Shown: positions 1-6,196 of the stretch, in pieces | How the letters are laid out: each line of letters starts with the position of its first letter | Position numbering within the stretch: the stretch's first letter is position 1 | Source of the DNA: Chloroflexia bacterium | GTDB taxonomy: Bacteria > Chloroflexota > Chloroflexia > QHBQ01 > JADMIH01 | Assembly (NCBI GenBank): GCA_025927935.1 | Contig: JAICKM010000225.1 | Coordinates: 1-9,315, forward strand | Direction: 5' to 3' | Length of the DNA: 9,315 bases | Notes under the pieces: generated by a model | The model's input: the letters and a program-made list of their open reading frames with translations, nothing else | What the model was told of the DNA's origin: nothing | Database searches by the model: none | Program-made: the position numbers and the translations under genes

Positions 1-1
1 G

Positions 2-85
2 GCGGTGCAAGTGCATTCACACGCCATCATTATCAAGCGCGAAGATTCGTTGGACTGGCTGAAACGGCGCGGACAGCTATTCTAA
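2..85 (+). CDS. C-terminal end of an unidentified protein (partial, 5' cut by window)
   Basis: An open frame enters from the left edge and stops with TAA at 83-85, giving 27 residues that end in the sequence DWLKRRGQLF. The segment has a short hydrophobic stretch (AIII) after a His-Ser-His, followed by a charged, probably helical tail. This is too little to assign a family and I do not recognise it. Codon choice (mostly G/C in third position) fits the neighbouring genes, which supports real coding. The next gene starts about 120 bases downstream on the same strand, and no clear terminator is visible between them. Confidence 0.5.
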   Translation, partial: AVQVHSHAIIIKREDSLDWLKRRGQLF

Positions 86-205
86 ACCGGTGCGCCTCCC
101 GTGTGCGGCGGCGTGCCTCGCTCCTCCTGCGTTGCCGGTACAGATTATGCTCGGATGTGCGTGACGGAGATGGGCAAGGCCCCGGCGACGCGGGAGGTAT
201 GGACG

Positions 206-610
206 ATGGCTATCGAAACGGCGCTACGCGTGCAGTTGCTGGCCCGCCACGGCGAACTGGCCCGAGTGGCTCGTGTGCTGGCCGACGCGGGCGTGAATCT
301 GGACGCCGTGGCGGGTCTGGATACCGGCCAGATGAGTGCGGTGGAGTTGCTGGTGGACCAGATGGAGGCCGCGCAACAGGCGCTGAACGCGGCGCATATC
401 AGCGCGGCCAGCGTACCGGTGGCGGTGGCGTGGTTGCCGAACCGCCCCGGCGCGCTGGCGGCCGCCGGCGAAGCGCTTGCGGCGGCGGGGATCAATCTGC
501 GGTCGATCTTCATCATCCGGACGACCGGGGACCAGGATCAGGTTGCTTTCGGTTGTGCCGAGGCCGCGCAAGCAGACGCGATCCTGGCCGGTCTGCGGGA
601 CACCTGGTGA
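206..610 (+). CDS. Tandem ACT-domain protein, stand-alone
   Basis: Predicted 134-residue protein made of two ACT-like modules. The first is about residues 5-62 (RVQLLARHGELARVARVLAD, then AGVNLDAVAG). The second is about 70-132 (LPNRPGALAAAGEALAAAGI, then NLRSIFII). Both show the ACT pattern of a beta strand, a 'G.La.va..La.aGvNl' helix and a following strand. ACT domains typically bind amino acids or other small ligands and regulate enzymes of amino-acid metabolism; no catalytic domain is attached here, so a ligand-sensing or partner-regulating role is inferred. The open frame extends up to 101, but the start at 206 is chosen because GGGAGGT at 192-198 lies 7-8 bases upstream and the ACT fold begins directly after it. 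The residues before it look like non-coding translation. The gene converges with the esterase, whose stop is 25 bases away. The ligand is unknown. Confidence 0.8.
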   Translation: MAIETALRVQLLARHGELARVARVLADAGVNLDAVAGLDTGQMSAVELLVDQMEAAQQALNAAHISAASVPVAVAWLPNRPGALAAAGEALAAAGINLRSIFIIRTTGDQDQVAFGCAEAAQADAILAGLRDTW

Positions 611-635
611 TCTCCCGCCTCGGCCCGGCCAGGCG

Positions 636-1715
636 CTAGAGCGAGTCCGGCTCGGGCAGGCCGAGCAAGAACTGGAGCGGGCGGTGCAGCCGCCCGGCCC
701 AGTCGCGTTCGTTGTGCCCGGCGTGGCGGAAGCTCTGGTAATAGAGATCGCGGCCCGCCCGGTAGCCGCGGCGCTCCAACGCGGCGTGCATGTTCCGCGC
801 GGCCAGGAAGTTGTCGCCGGGGCCGCCGCTGTCCACGTAGAACCGGCCTGGCCGCCGCGCCTCGCGGGCCACGCGAGCGAACAGGTTGTCGCGCCAGCCG
901 AACGTGGGCGAGAGGCAGGCCGCCCCGCCAAAGACCTCCGGCCATTGCCAGGCCAGGTAGAAGGAAACCACGCCGCCGAGCGACGACCCCATGACGACGG
1001 TCGACTCCGGGTCAGCGGGCAGCGTGCGGTACATGCGGTCCACAGCCGGTTTCAATTCTTGCACCAACCAGCGGCCATAGTCCTCGTAGCCGGGACGGGT
1101 ATACTCGGCCATGCGCGCGGCGGGATAGACGCCGATCACGATGGCCGGGCGGACCAGGCCGAGGGCAATCAACAAGTCCATCGTGTGCTGCACGGCCCAG
1201 GCATGGCCGGAATACGACTCGTTCGGGAAGAAGAGGTTGGCCCCGTCTTGCATGTAGATGGTCGGGTAGCGGTGGTCGGGCTGCGCGTCGTAATCGGGCG
1301 GCAGATAGACGCGCATATAGTGCGACCCTGTGGCCGGGTGCGTGGGGGTCTCCAGCCGGTCGGACACAGTGCCCTGGCGCGGGGCGACGAACTGCGGGTA
1401 GAGATCCTGGCCCCCGGACTCCCCGGTCAGGGCCACGTCGTAGCCAGTGGCCCAGATCAGCTTATTGCCCGCGCGCAGACAGGGCTTGGCCGCCCAGTGC
1501 CCGGCGCCCAGCGGCAGCCGGAACTCGGCGGTGCTGCCCTCGGCGGACCAGGACGCGGGTTGCAGGTCGTGGTCCCAATCGGCGGACGTGCGCAGGACCA
1601 TCTGAGCGGCCAGCGGATGATGGACACGTACCGGCCAGTCCGGCTGCGCGGCAGGCGCGCGGCGGGCGGGCGCGGTTGTGCGGCAACGGGTGGATGCGCG
1701 AGTATCGAGTGTCAT
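636..1715 (-). CDS. Alpha/beta-hydrolase esterase (esterase D / enterochelin-esterase-like family)
   Basis: Protein of 359 residues. The catalytic part, about residues 130-355, has the features of the esterase D / enterochelin-esterase-like alpha/beta hydrolases: a strand-rich start (MRVYLPPDY, 134-142), YMQDGANLF (154-162), and a nucleophile elbow G243-S-S245-L-G247 with Ser245 as nucleophile. FYVDSGGPGDN (292-302) offers Asp296 or Asp301 as the acid, and HAGHNERDW (331-339) offers His334 as the catalytic His. Residues about 28-92 (VLRTSADWDHDL and following) look like a small beta-sandwich, similar in style to the N-terminal carbohydrate-binding or E-set modules seen in this family; that part is inference. 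No signal peptide is visible. The first roughly 25 residues are Ala/Arg/Pro-rich and look disordered. The start at 1715 has no standard Shine-Dalgarno, only a G9 tract, and overlaps the stop of an upstream reading frame (ATGA), so the true N-terminus may be longer. The substrate is unknown. Confidence 0.85.
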   Translation of the reverse strand: MTLDTRASTRCRTTAPARRAPAAQPDWPVRVHHPLAAQMVLRTSADWDHDLQPASWSAEGSTAEFRLPLGAGHWAAKPCLRAGNKLIWATGYDVALTGESGGQDLYPQFVAPRQGTVSDRLETPTHPATGSHYMRVYLPPDYDAQPDHRYPTIYMQDGANLFFPNESYSGHAWAVQHTMDLLIALGLVRPAIVIGVYPAARMAEYTRPGYEDYGRWLVQELKPAVDRMYRTLPADPESTVVMGSSLGGVVSFYLAWQWPEVFGGAACLSPTFGWRDNLFARVAREARRPGRFYVDSGGPGDNFLAARNMHAALERRGYRAGRDLYYQSFRHAGHNERDWAGRLHRPLQFLLGLPEPDSL

Positions 1716-1786
1716 CGGGCCGGCCCCCCCCCGTCAAGGGCCGGCCCTGGCCGGGCGCCCTCGGAGGTCACCTGAGATTGTAGCAT
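1712..1786 (-). CDS. Possible 24-residue leader peptide, or the missing N-terminus of the esterase
   Basis: On the minus strand AAGGAGGA (1791-1798) lies five bases before an ATG at 1784-1786; this is the best ribosome-binding site in the area. The frame reads MLQSQVTSEGARPGPALDGG and a few more residues, passes through nine consecutive G (plus-strand C9, 1724-1732), and ends in TGA at 1712-1714. That stop overlaps the esterase ATG as ATGA, an arrangement typical of translational coupling. If the G tract were one base longer, the frame would run straight into the esterase with no stop. The frame may be a real leader peptide, a slippage-controlled N-terminus, or the true start hidden by a homopolymer error. 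No conserved domain is visible. Confidence 0.4.
   Translation of the reverse strand: MLQSQVTSEGARPGPALDGGGPAR
1777..1785 (-). promoter_or_regulatory. Weak candidate extended -10 element upstream of esterase
   Basis: The minus strand reads TGC-TACAAT, matching the TGnTATAAT extended -10 pattern at all but one position. Transcription would start near 1769, giving an untranslated leader of about 55 bases before the esterase ATG at 1715. No good -35 box is present. It sits inside the leader reading frame, so if that frame is translated the real promoter must lie further upstream. The two models exclude each other. Confidence 0.22.
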
Positions 1787-1946
1787 TAACTCCTCCTTCA
1801 GCGTCCGCACCGGCGCGAATGCAGAGGGCGGCACTGCCCGATCTGCCCGCCGCCGGTGCGGTAAGGTCCCGCGCCCCACCTAAGGAGAAGCAAACTTCGC
1901 TCGAATACAGTCAGGAGCCGGTTGTTCTGAGTGGGCGCTTGGGCTA

Positions 1947-1955
1947 TGGTATAAG
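1947..1955 (+). promoter_or_regulatory. Weak candidate extended -10 promoter for the PfkB-family gene
   Basis: TGG-TATAAG matches the extended -10 pattern TGnTATAAT except for the last base. It lies in a locally less GC-rich patch about 300 bases before the PfkB-family start. No convincing -35 box is present at 16-18 bases upstream. It would place the repeat cluster at 2052-2155 inside the transcribed leader. Confidence 0.22.
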
Positions 1956-2009
1956 CATCCATCGTGCCACGGCGGGTGGGGCCTTCGGCGGGCCGACACC
2001 CGTGCCAGG

Positions 2010-2026
2010 GCCGGTTGCAAACCGGC
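2010..2026. repeat. Small perfect hairpin with related copy upstream
   Basis: GCCGGTT-GCA-AACCGGC forms a seven-base stem with a three-base loop. The right arm with its extension, AACCGGCTCCT (2020-2030), is the exact reverse complement of AGGAGCCGGTT at 1913-1923, so an alternative long-range stem of 11 bases is possible. The combination looks like a remnant of a dispersed palindromic repeat with ends of the type AGGAGCCGGTT. Confidence 0.45.
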
Positions 2027-2112
2027 TCCTACAGCGGCGATGTGGTTCTATTACGCATGGGGCGCCGAGTGGGTTGCAGCGGAGATCGGGGTCGGGGCGG
2101 CAGGCGCGATGT

Positions 2113-2150
2113 GCTACGCACTGCAGCGCGATTGATCGCGCCGCTACGCA
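2113..2150. promoter_or_regulatory. Operator-like site: direct repeats flanking a palindrome
   Basis: GCTACGCA occurs at 2113-2120 and again at 2143-2150, exactly 30 bases apart (about three helical turns). Between them lies the perfect inverted repeat GCGCGAT-TG-ATCGCGC (2126-2141). A further copy of TACGCATGGGG is found at 2052-2062 and 2145-2155. The site is about 110 bases upstream of the PfkB-family start. A regulator-binding role is inferred from geometry only; no regulator gene is adjacent. Confidence 0.35.
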
Positions 2151-2258
2151 TGGGGGTGCTCAGCGGGGCGCTCATGGTCCACCGCTTGCTGTGCTGCGGG
2201 TGGGCGCGCCGGGCCGCGGCGGGCGGATCCGGGTCCATGCAGGGAGGGGAATGGCGCG

Positions 2259-3431
2259 ATGACGGTCATTGTTGCGGGGATGGTGGGGTTGGACCTGATT
2301 CCCGCGTTGCCGGCGGATGCGGCGGGGTTGCGCTTCCGGCCGGGGGTGGTGGTGCGGACCGGCCCCGCGCGGATCGCGCCGGGGGGCTGCGTGGCGAATA
2401 CCGGCACGGCGCTGCACCGGCTCGGCGTGCCGGTGCGGCTGCTCGGTAAGATCGGCGACGATGCGTTCGGGCGCATCGTGCAGGATCTGCTGGCCGGCGT
2501 GGGCGACCGCCCGTTGCTGGTGGCGCCGGGGGAGACGACAGCGCATAGCTTTGTGCTCAGCCCGCCCGGCCACGACCGCATGATCCTGAACTATCCTGGC
2601 GCGAACAACACGTTCAGCGCGGACGACATCGCGGACGATATGCTGCGGGATGCCCTCCTGTTCCACTTTGGCTATCCAACGGCCATGGCCCGCATGTTCG
2701 CGGAGTCAGGCCGCTACCTGGTCGAATTGATGGCACGGGCGCGAGGAGCGGGCCTGGTCACTTCGCTCGATATGTCCTATCCCGACCCGGCCTCGCCCGG
2801 CGGCCAGGCCGACTGGGGGCAGATCCTGGCGGCGACTTTGCCGCAGGTCGCCGTGTTCATGCCCAGTCTGGCGGAAGCCGTGCTGGTGCTGGCGCCGCAT
2901 GACAGGGCCGGCGGGGCAGGGAAGGATCTGAGCGCCGAGCAGGTGTCCGCCGAGTATATCAGCCGCCTGGGCGAGCGGATTCTCGCCATGGGCGCGGCGA
3001 TTGCGATCATCAAGCTGGGCACGCAGGGCGTGTACCTGCGGACCGGGACGCGGGAGCGACTGGCCGCGGCAGGCGGCCGCTCTCGCGTGCCGCTTGACCT
3101 TGACGCCTGGGCCGGGCGGGAGCTATGGGCCAACATTTTCGAGGCGCAGGTAGCCGGGACTACAGGCGCGGGGGACGCCACCGCCGCCGGGTTGTTGCTG
3201 GGCCTGGTGCGCGGTATGGCGCCCGAAGACACGGTCACGGCGGGCTGCGCCGTGGGCGGGTCCAGCGTCGAGGCGGCGGACGCGGTCAGCGCCATCGGCC
3301 ACTGGGACGCGACGGCGGCGCGCATCGCCGCCGGATGGCCGCGGCGAGTGGCGGCGCCCGGCGCCGGGTGGCAGCCCACGGATCGCCTCGGTGTCTGGAT
3401 GGGACCGGCAGACACGCGGAGGCGGGAATAG
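2259..3431 (+). CDS. PfkB-family carbohydrate/nucleoside kinase
   Basis: Predicted cytoplasmic kinase of 390 residues that would phosphorylate a sugar, sugar acid or nucleoside with ATP. The first PfkB signature is at about residues 41-71: GGCVANTGTALHRLG, then GKIGDDAFG. The second, at 300-311, is GTTGAGDATAAG, with Asp306 as the catalytic base and the GAGD anion hole. The ATP-side strand AIAIIKLGTQGVYL (247-260) precedes it. The usual Asp before TTGAGD is Gly here. The family 'PNexEa' motif appears as MPSLAEA (201-207), with Ser in place of Asn. It is longer than the usual 300-330 residues: there are extra segments at about 212-235 and 265-298, and a low-complexity C-terminal tail from about 365. 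The start at 2259 is supported by GGGAGGGG at 2242-2249; an ATG at 2251 is too close to that site and out of frame. The substrate cannot be named. The aldo/keto reductase downstream is separated by a palindromic repeat. Confidence 0.88.
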   Translation: MTVIVAGMVGLDLIPALPADAAGLRFRPGVVVRTGPARIAPGGCVANTGTALHRLGVPVRLLGKIGDDAFGRIVQDLLAGVGDRPLLVAPGETTAHSFVLSPPGHDRMILNYPGANNTFSADDIADDMLRDALLFHFGYPTAMARMFAESGRYLVELMARARGAGLVTSLDMSYPDPASPGGQADWGQILAATLPQVAVFMPSLAEAVLVLAPHDRAGGAGKDLSAEQVSAEYISRLGERILAMGAAIAIIKLGTQGVYLRTGTRERLAAAGGRSRVPLDLDAWAGRELWANIFEAQVAGTTGAGDATAAGLLLGLVRGMAPEDTVTAGCAVGGSSVEAADAVSAIGHWDATAARIAAGWPRRVAAPGAGWQPTDRLGVWMGPADTRRRE

Positions 3432-3574
3432 GCCCGGCCCGCGTACTCGCGGCGGTAATCATGGGCATGTTTCATGCGGCATCCGGGCGGGCCGGGGCTG
3501 CTCACGCGACTTTGTCGCCCCGGCCATTGACGAGATTTCGCTAATCGCTGACGCTCAGTAGTGCGCCCACTTTG

Positions 3575-3648
3575 GTCATTCTGAGCGCAGCGAAGAATCT
3601 CGTCTCGTTCGGGTACAAGACGGGACTCTTCGCTGCGCTCAGAGTGAC
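3575..3648. repeat. Palindromic MITE-like intergenic repeat
   Basis: Two arms of 31 bases (3575-3605 and 3618-3648) pair with three mismatched positions around a 12-base loop. The arms contain TCTGAGCGCAGCGAAGA, a motif I know from dispersed palindromic repeats in many Chloroflexota and other genomes. Its translations ('VILSAAKNL' on plus, '[10 protein letters not shown]' on minus) are frequent false protein annotations. The repeat lies between the PfkB-family gene and the aldo/keto reductase gene, ending about 20 bases before the latter's Shine-Dalgarno. There is no U-tract, so classical termination is doubtful, but the RNA hairpin would be very stable and could affect message processing. 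Confidence 0.8.
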
Positions 3649-3679
3649 ACATATGGATAGTCTATTCAGGAGGATGGAC

Positions 3680-4540
3680 ATGGCAATTCCCACGCTACCT
3701 TTTGGCCGGCTCGGCCACCAGAGCACTCGCACGCTGTTTGGCGCCGCCGCGCTCGGCTCCGTATCGCAAGCCGATGCCGACCGCACGTTGGACGTGTTGC
3801 TGCAATATGGCGTCAATCATATCGACGTGGCGGCCAGTTATGGTGATGCCGAACTCCGCATCGCCCCCTGGCTCAAGCGCTATCGCGACCGGTTCTTCGT
3901 CGCCACGAAAACCGGCCAGCGCAAGGCCCAGGGCGGGAAGGAGGAATTGCATCGTTCGCTGGAGCGCATGGGCATCGACCACATCGACCTGTGGCAGTTG
4001 CATAATCTCGCCGATCCCATCGACTGGGACACCGCGCTGAGTCCGGGCGGGGTGATCGAGGCGGCGGTGGAGGCCAAGCAGCAAGGGTTGATCGGCGGCA
4101 TCGGCGTCACGGGCCACGGCTTGCAGATCGCGGCGACGCACCGGCGCAGCCTGGAACGCTTCGACTTCGACTCGGTGCTGCTGCCCTATAACTACATCAC
4201 GATGCAGAACGAATACTACGCCGAGAACTTCAACGCGCTGGTCGCCACCTGCCAGGAGCGCAACACGGCCGTGCAGACGATCAAGTCCATCGCCTACAAG
4301 CCCTGGATGGCCGAGGAGCATACGCGCTCGACATGGTACAAGCCGCTGGAGGACCAGGCGGATATCGACGCGGCGGTGTGGTGGGTGCTGGCGCGACCGG
4401 GCATCTTCCTCAACACGGCGGGCGACATCCACTTGTTGCCCCGCGTGCTGGATGCCGCCAGCCGCTTCGACCCCAGCATGACGCAGGCCGATCTGGCCGA
4501 GCGGGTGGCGCAGCTGAGCTTTGAGCCGCTGTTTGTGTAG
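3680..4540 (+). CDS. Aldo/keto reductase family protein
   Basis: Predicted NAD(P)H-dependent oxidoreductase of 286 residues with a TIM-barrel fold. The complete AKR catalytic tetrad is visible: Asp49 (HIDVAASYG), Tyr54, Lys77 (ATKTG) and His108 (WQLHNL). Other family hallmarks are the N-terminal beta hairpin ([12 protein letters not shown]), IGGIGVTGH (138-146) and YNYI (170-173). Residues about 198-209 ([12 protein letters not shown]) are the expected region for cofactor phosphate binding. The length is slightly short for the family (about 280-330). The start at 3680 is chosen because AGGAGG (3668-3673) is six bases upstream; an in-frame ATG at 3674 abuts that site. The open frame back to 3572 only translates the palindromic repeat. 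The substrate is unknown. A large palindrome begins seven bases after the stop and may mark the transcript end. Confidence 0.9.
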   Translation: MAIPTLPFGRLGHQSTRTLFGAAALGSVSQADADRTLDVLLQYGVNHIDVAASYGDAELRIAPWLKRYRDRFFVATKTGQRKAQGGKEELHRSLERMGIDHIDLWQLHNLADPIDWDTALSPGGVIEAAVEAKQQGLIGGIGVTGHGLQIAATHRRSLERFDFDSVLLPYNYITMQNEYYAENFNALVATCQERNTAVQTIKSIAYKPWMAEEHTRSTWYKPLEDQADIDAAVWWVLARPGIFLNTAGDIHLLPRVLDAASRFDPSMTQADLAERVAQLSFEPLFV

Positions 4541-4547
4541 GCGCGCG

Positions 4548-4642
4548 GACCAACCTAACCCCCGGCCCCATCCCGCGGCGGGAACGGGGAGGTCCGCGCC
4601 CCACACAGTGCGGGGCGCGGGGATCGGGGGGTTAGGTTGGTC
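4548..4642. repeat. Large palindrome with two inner hairpins (MITE-like, possible transcript end)
   Basis: The outer arms GACCAACCTAACCCCC (4548-4563) and its exact reverse complement (4627-4642) form a perfect 16-base stem. Inside are two further hairpins. One is TCCCG-CGG-CGGGA (4571-4583), extended by CCCC (4566-4569) against GGGG (4586-4589). The other is CCGCGCCCC (4594-4602) against GGGGCGCGG (4612-4620). The whole folds as a three-way junction. It starts seven bases after the aldo/keto reductase stop. It resembles dispersed G/C-rich palindromic elements rather than a simple terminator, since no U-tract follows, but could stop or stabilise transcripts. Confidence 0.75.
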
Positions 4643-4781
4643 TCCGGCCCCTACAAGGATCAGGAACCAGAAGGCGGATTGCTACCACTCTTGCCGCCAC
4701 GCCGATGGGGCTGAGGGGCGTGTTGTTCGCGGCCGACAGGCTGCCCCGCTGCTCCTACCCCTAGACAAGGAACACCCTGTT

Positions 4782-5945
4782 ATGCAAGGCACCACTGAAG
4801 ACCGCACGCTCAATCCTTTCCCCTGGTACCGCCAGATGCGCGAGACGGACCCGATTCATTTTTACCCGGATTACCGGGCCTGGCAGGTGTTCCGCTATGG
4901 CGATGTGTTGCGCGTGCTGTCGGACTCCGCCGTGTTCTCGTCCAATATCAGCGGGGGGAGCGAGCGGCAAGATCCGCTGGCGGCCAGCATCGTCACGACC
5001 GACCCGCCGCGCCACCGGCAGTTGCGCAACCTGGTGACCCAGGCGTTCACGCCGCGCGCCGTGGCCGGGTTGGCGGACCGCATTACGACCATCGTCAACG
5101 ACCTGCTGGATCACGTCGTCGCCAGGGGGCAGATGGATATCGTGGACGACCTGGCCTATCCGCTGCCGGTCATCGTCATCGCCGAACTGCTGGGTATCCC
5201 GCAGGAGGATCGCCCGCGCTTCAAAGCCTGGTCCGACGCCGTGGTGGGGGCGAGTATGGGCGGCGGGGGCAATCCACAGGCCGAGATGAGCGCGTACTTT
5301 CTACAGATGATCGAGCAGCGCCGCCAGGAAGCGCGGGACGATCTGATCAGCGCGCTGCTGAACGCGCAAATCGACGGCGTGCATCTGACCCAGCGCGAAT
5401 TGTTGGGTTTCTGCGTGCTGTTGCTCGTGGCCGGGAACGAGACGACCACCAACCTGATCGGGAACGCGGTGCTCAGCCTGGACGAACACCCGGAGGTCAT
5501 GGCCGAGTTACGCGCCGACCCTGATTTGATTCCGGCGGCCATTGAAGAGGTGCTGCGCTACCGGTCGCCTGTGCAGATGATGTACCGGCGGGCCGCCACC
5601 GATGTGACCCTGGACGGCAGGCCCATCCGGGCGGGCCAGATGGTCATGGCGCAGATCGGTTCCGCGAATCGGGACGCGGCCCAGTTCCCCGATCCCGACC
5701 GGTTTGATATCAAGCGGACGCCCAACCGGCACATTGCCTTCGGGCACGGCATCCACTTCTGTATCGGGGCGCCGCTGGCGCGGCTGGAAAGCAAAATCGC
5801 GCTGACGCTGATGCTGGAACGGTTGCCCGACCTGCGCCGGGTGCCGAGCATCGCCTTGCAAGGCACGGGCAGCCCCATCGTGTATGGCGTGAAGCACCTG
5901 CCGGTGACGTTTGGGGCGCCGAGCGCAAACACGGTTGCTAATTAA
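4782..5945 (+). CDS. Cytochrome P450 (bacterial, soluble)
   Basis: Predicted haem-thiolate monooxygenase of 387 residues, typical length for soluble bacterial P450s. Seen: the C-helix motif DPPRHRQLRNLV with AFTPR (74-92); I-helix oxygen-activation motif AGNETT (217-222); the K-helix ExxR, Glu256 to Arg259 (EEVLRY); and PDRFD (305-309). The haem loop is FGHGIHFCIGAPLARLE (320-336), with Cys327 as the axial ligand. There is no N-terminal membrane anchor. The start at 4782 is chosen because AAGGAA (4767-4772) lies about nine bases upstream and the P450 fold begins soon after (NPFPWYRQMRETDPI). The open frame back to 4521 overlaps the aldo/keto reductase and the palindrome and is not coding. No ferredoxin or ferredoxin reductase gene is adjacent, so electrons must come from partners elsewhere. 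The substrate cannot be inferred; the CYP family would need sequence comparison. Confidence 0.95.
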   Translation: MQGTTEDRTLNPFPWYRQMRETDPIHFYPDYRAWQVFRYGDVLRVLSDSAVFSSNISGGSERQDPLAASIVTTDPPRHRQLRNLVTQAFTPRAVAGLADRITTIVNDLLDHVVARGQMDIVDDLAYPLPVIVIAELLGIPQEDRPRFKAWSDAVVGASMGGGGNPQAEMSAYFLQMIEQRRQEARDDLISALLNAQIDGVHLTQRELLGFCVLLLVAGNETTTNLIGNAVLSLDEHPEVMAELRADPDLIPAAIEEVLRYRSPVQMMYRRAATDVTLDGRPIRAGQMVMAQIGSANRDAAQFPDPDRFDIKRTPNRHIAFGHGIHFCIGAPLARLESKIALTLMLERLPDLRRVPSIALQGTGSPIVYGVKHLPVTFGAPSANTVAN

Positions 5946-6196
5946 CGCATTTATCTTCCGATCTGTTACCCTTGCCCGGCATTTGCATTGTATTGTGTGG
6001 TATACCGTAACGGATCGTTGTATAATTGAACGAGGCTCTTTATAGCGCAGCTATTATAGTATGATCGAACCATTCCGCGTTCTACCCCCGCACTAGCCGC
6101 TACGGCCGAGCGCTAAGCCCACCGGAGGATGTCTTCGGGAGCGTTGGATACAGCCTCGCCCGTCTGGAGTAGCCCTCGTCGCACAGGAGCACCGCG
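5946..6196. other. AT-rich intergenic spacer before the kinase gene
   Basis: The stretch 5946-6066 is conspicuously richer in A and T than the rest of the window, while 6067-6196 returns to high GC. It contains a perfect TATAAT (6021-6026), a GGTATACC palindrome (5999-6006), a small hairpin ATAGC-GCA-GCTAT (6042-6054) and further TA-rich hexamers at 6052-6065. A frame starting at 6129 overlaps the kinase start and looks like a shadow. AGGAG at 6185-6189 is the kinase Shine-Dalgarno. Confidence 0.6.
6021..6026 (+). promoter_or_regulatory. Candidate sigma-70 type -10 box for the kinase/transporter unit
   Basis: A perfect TATAAT in an AT-rich island, preceded directly by TTG. No good -35 hexamer is found at 16-18 bases; the nearest TTG-starting hexamer (5993-5998) is 22 bases away. 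Transcription would start near 6033, giving a leader of about 165 bases before the kinase ATG. GGTATACC at 5999-6006 overlaps the expected -35 position and could bind a regulator. Confidence 0.45.

Larger units (their letters stand above)
1787..2258. other. Gene-free region between divergent esterase and PfkB kinase genes
   Basis: About 470 bases with no reading frame that looks like a protein; translations in all frames are Arg/Gly/Ala-rich shadows. It holds a ribosome-binding site for the leader frame (minus strand, 1791-1798), a possible plus-strand extended -10 (1947-1955) and an inverted repeat pair AGGAGCCGGTT (1913-1923 and 2020-2030). It also holds a small hairpin (2010-2026) and an operator-like cluster of direct and inverted repeats (2052-2155). 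GGGAGGGG at 2242-2249 serves as the Shine-Dalgarno of the downstream gene. Confidence 0.6.

Noticed and set aside
611..635. Possible shared terminator between the converging ACT and esterase genes
   Set aside because: Only a weak GCCT/AGGC pairing is present and there is no T-tract, so it is not supported.
477..1775. Long plus-strand open frame across the esterase gene
   Set aside because: It is antisense to a gene with clear catalytic motifs. Its translation is Arg/Gly/Val-rich with no recognisable fold, as expected for a shadow in GC-rich DNA.
1678..2449. Plus-strand open frames 1678-2262 and 1964-2449 in the gene-free region
   Set aside because: Compositionally Arg/Gly/Ala-biased, no ribosome site and no domain-like pattern; one overlaps the PfkB-family gene out of frame.
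2777..3652. Minus-strand open frame beginning [10 protein letters not shown]
   Set aside because: Its start is translation of the palindromic repeat and the rest is antisense to the PfkB-family gene.
3572..3679. N-terminal extension of the aldo/keto reductase ([10 protein letters not shown]...)
   Set aside because: The extension is encoded by the palindromic repeat. A strong Shine-Dalgarno at 3668-3673 and the family-typical N-terminus place the start at 3680.
4521..4781. N-terminal extension of the cytochrome P450
   Set aside because: It overlaps the end of the aldo/keto reductase gene and the 4548-4642 palindrome and has no P450 features. The start at 4782 fits the family length.
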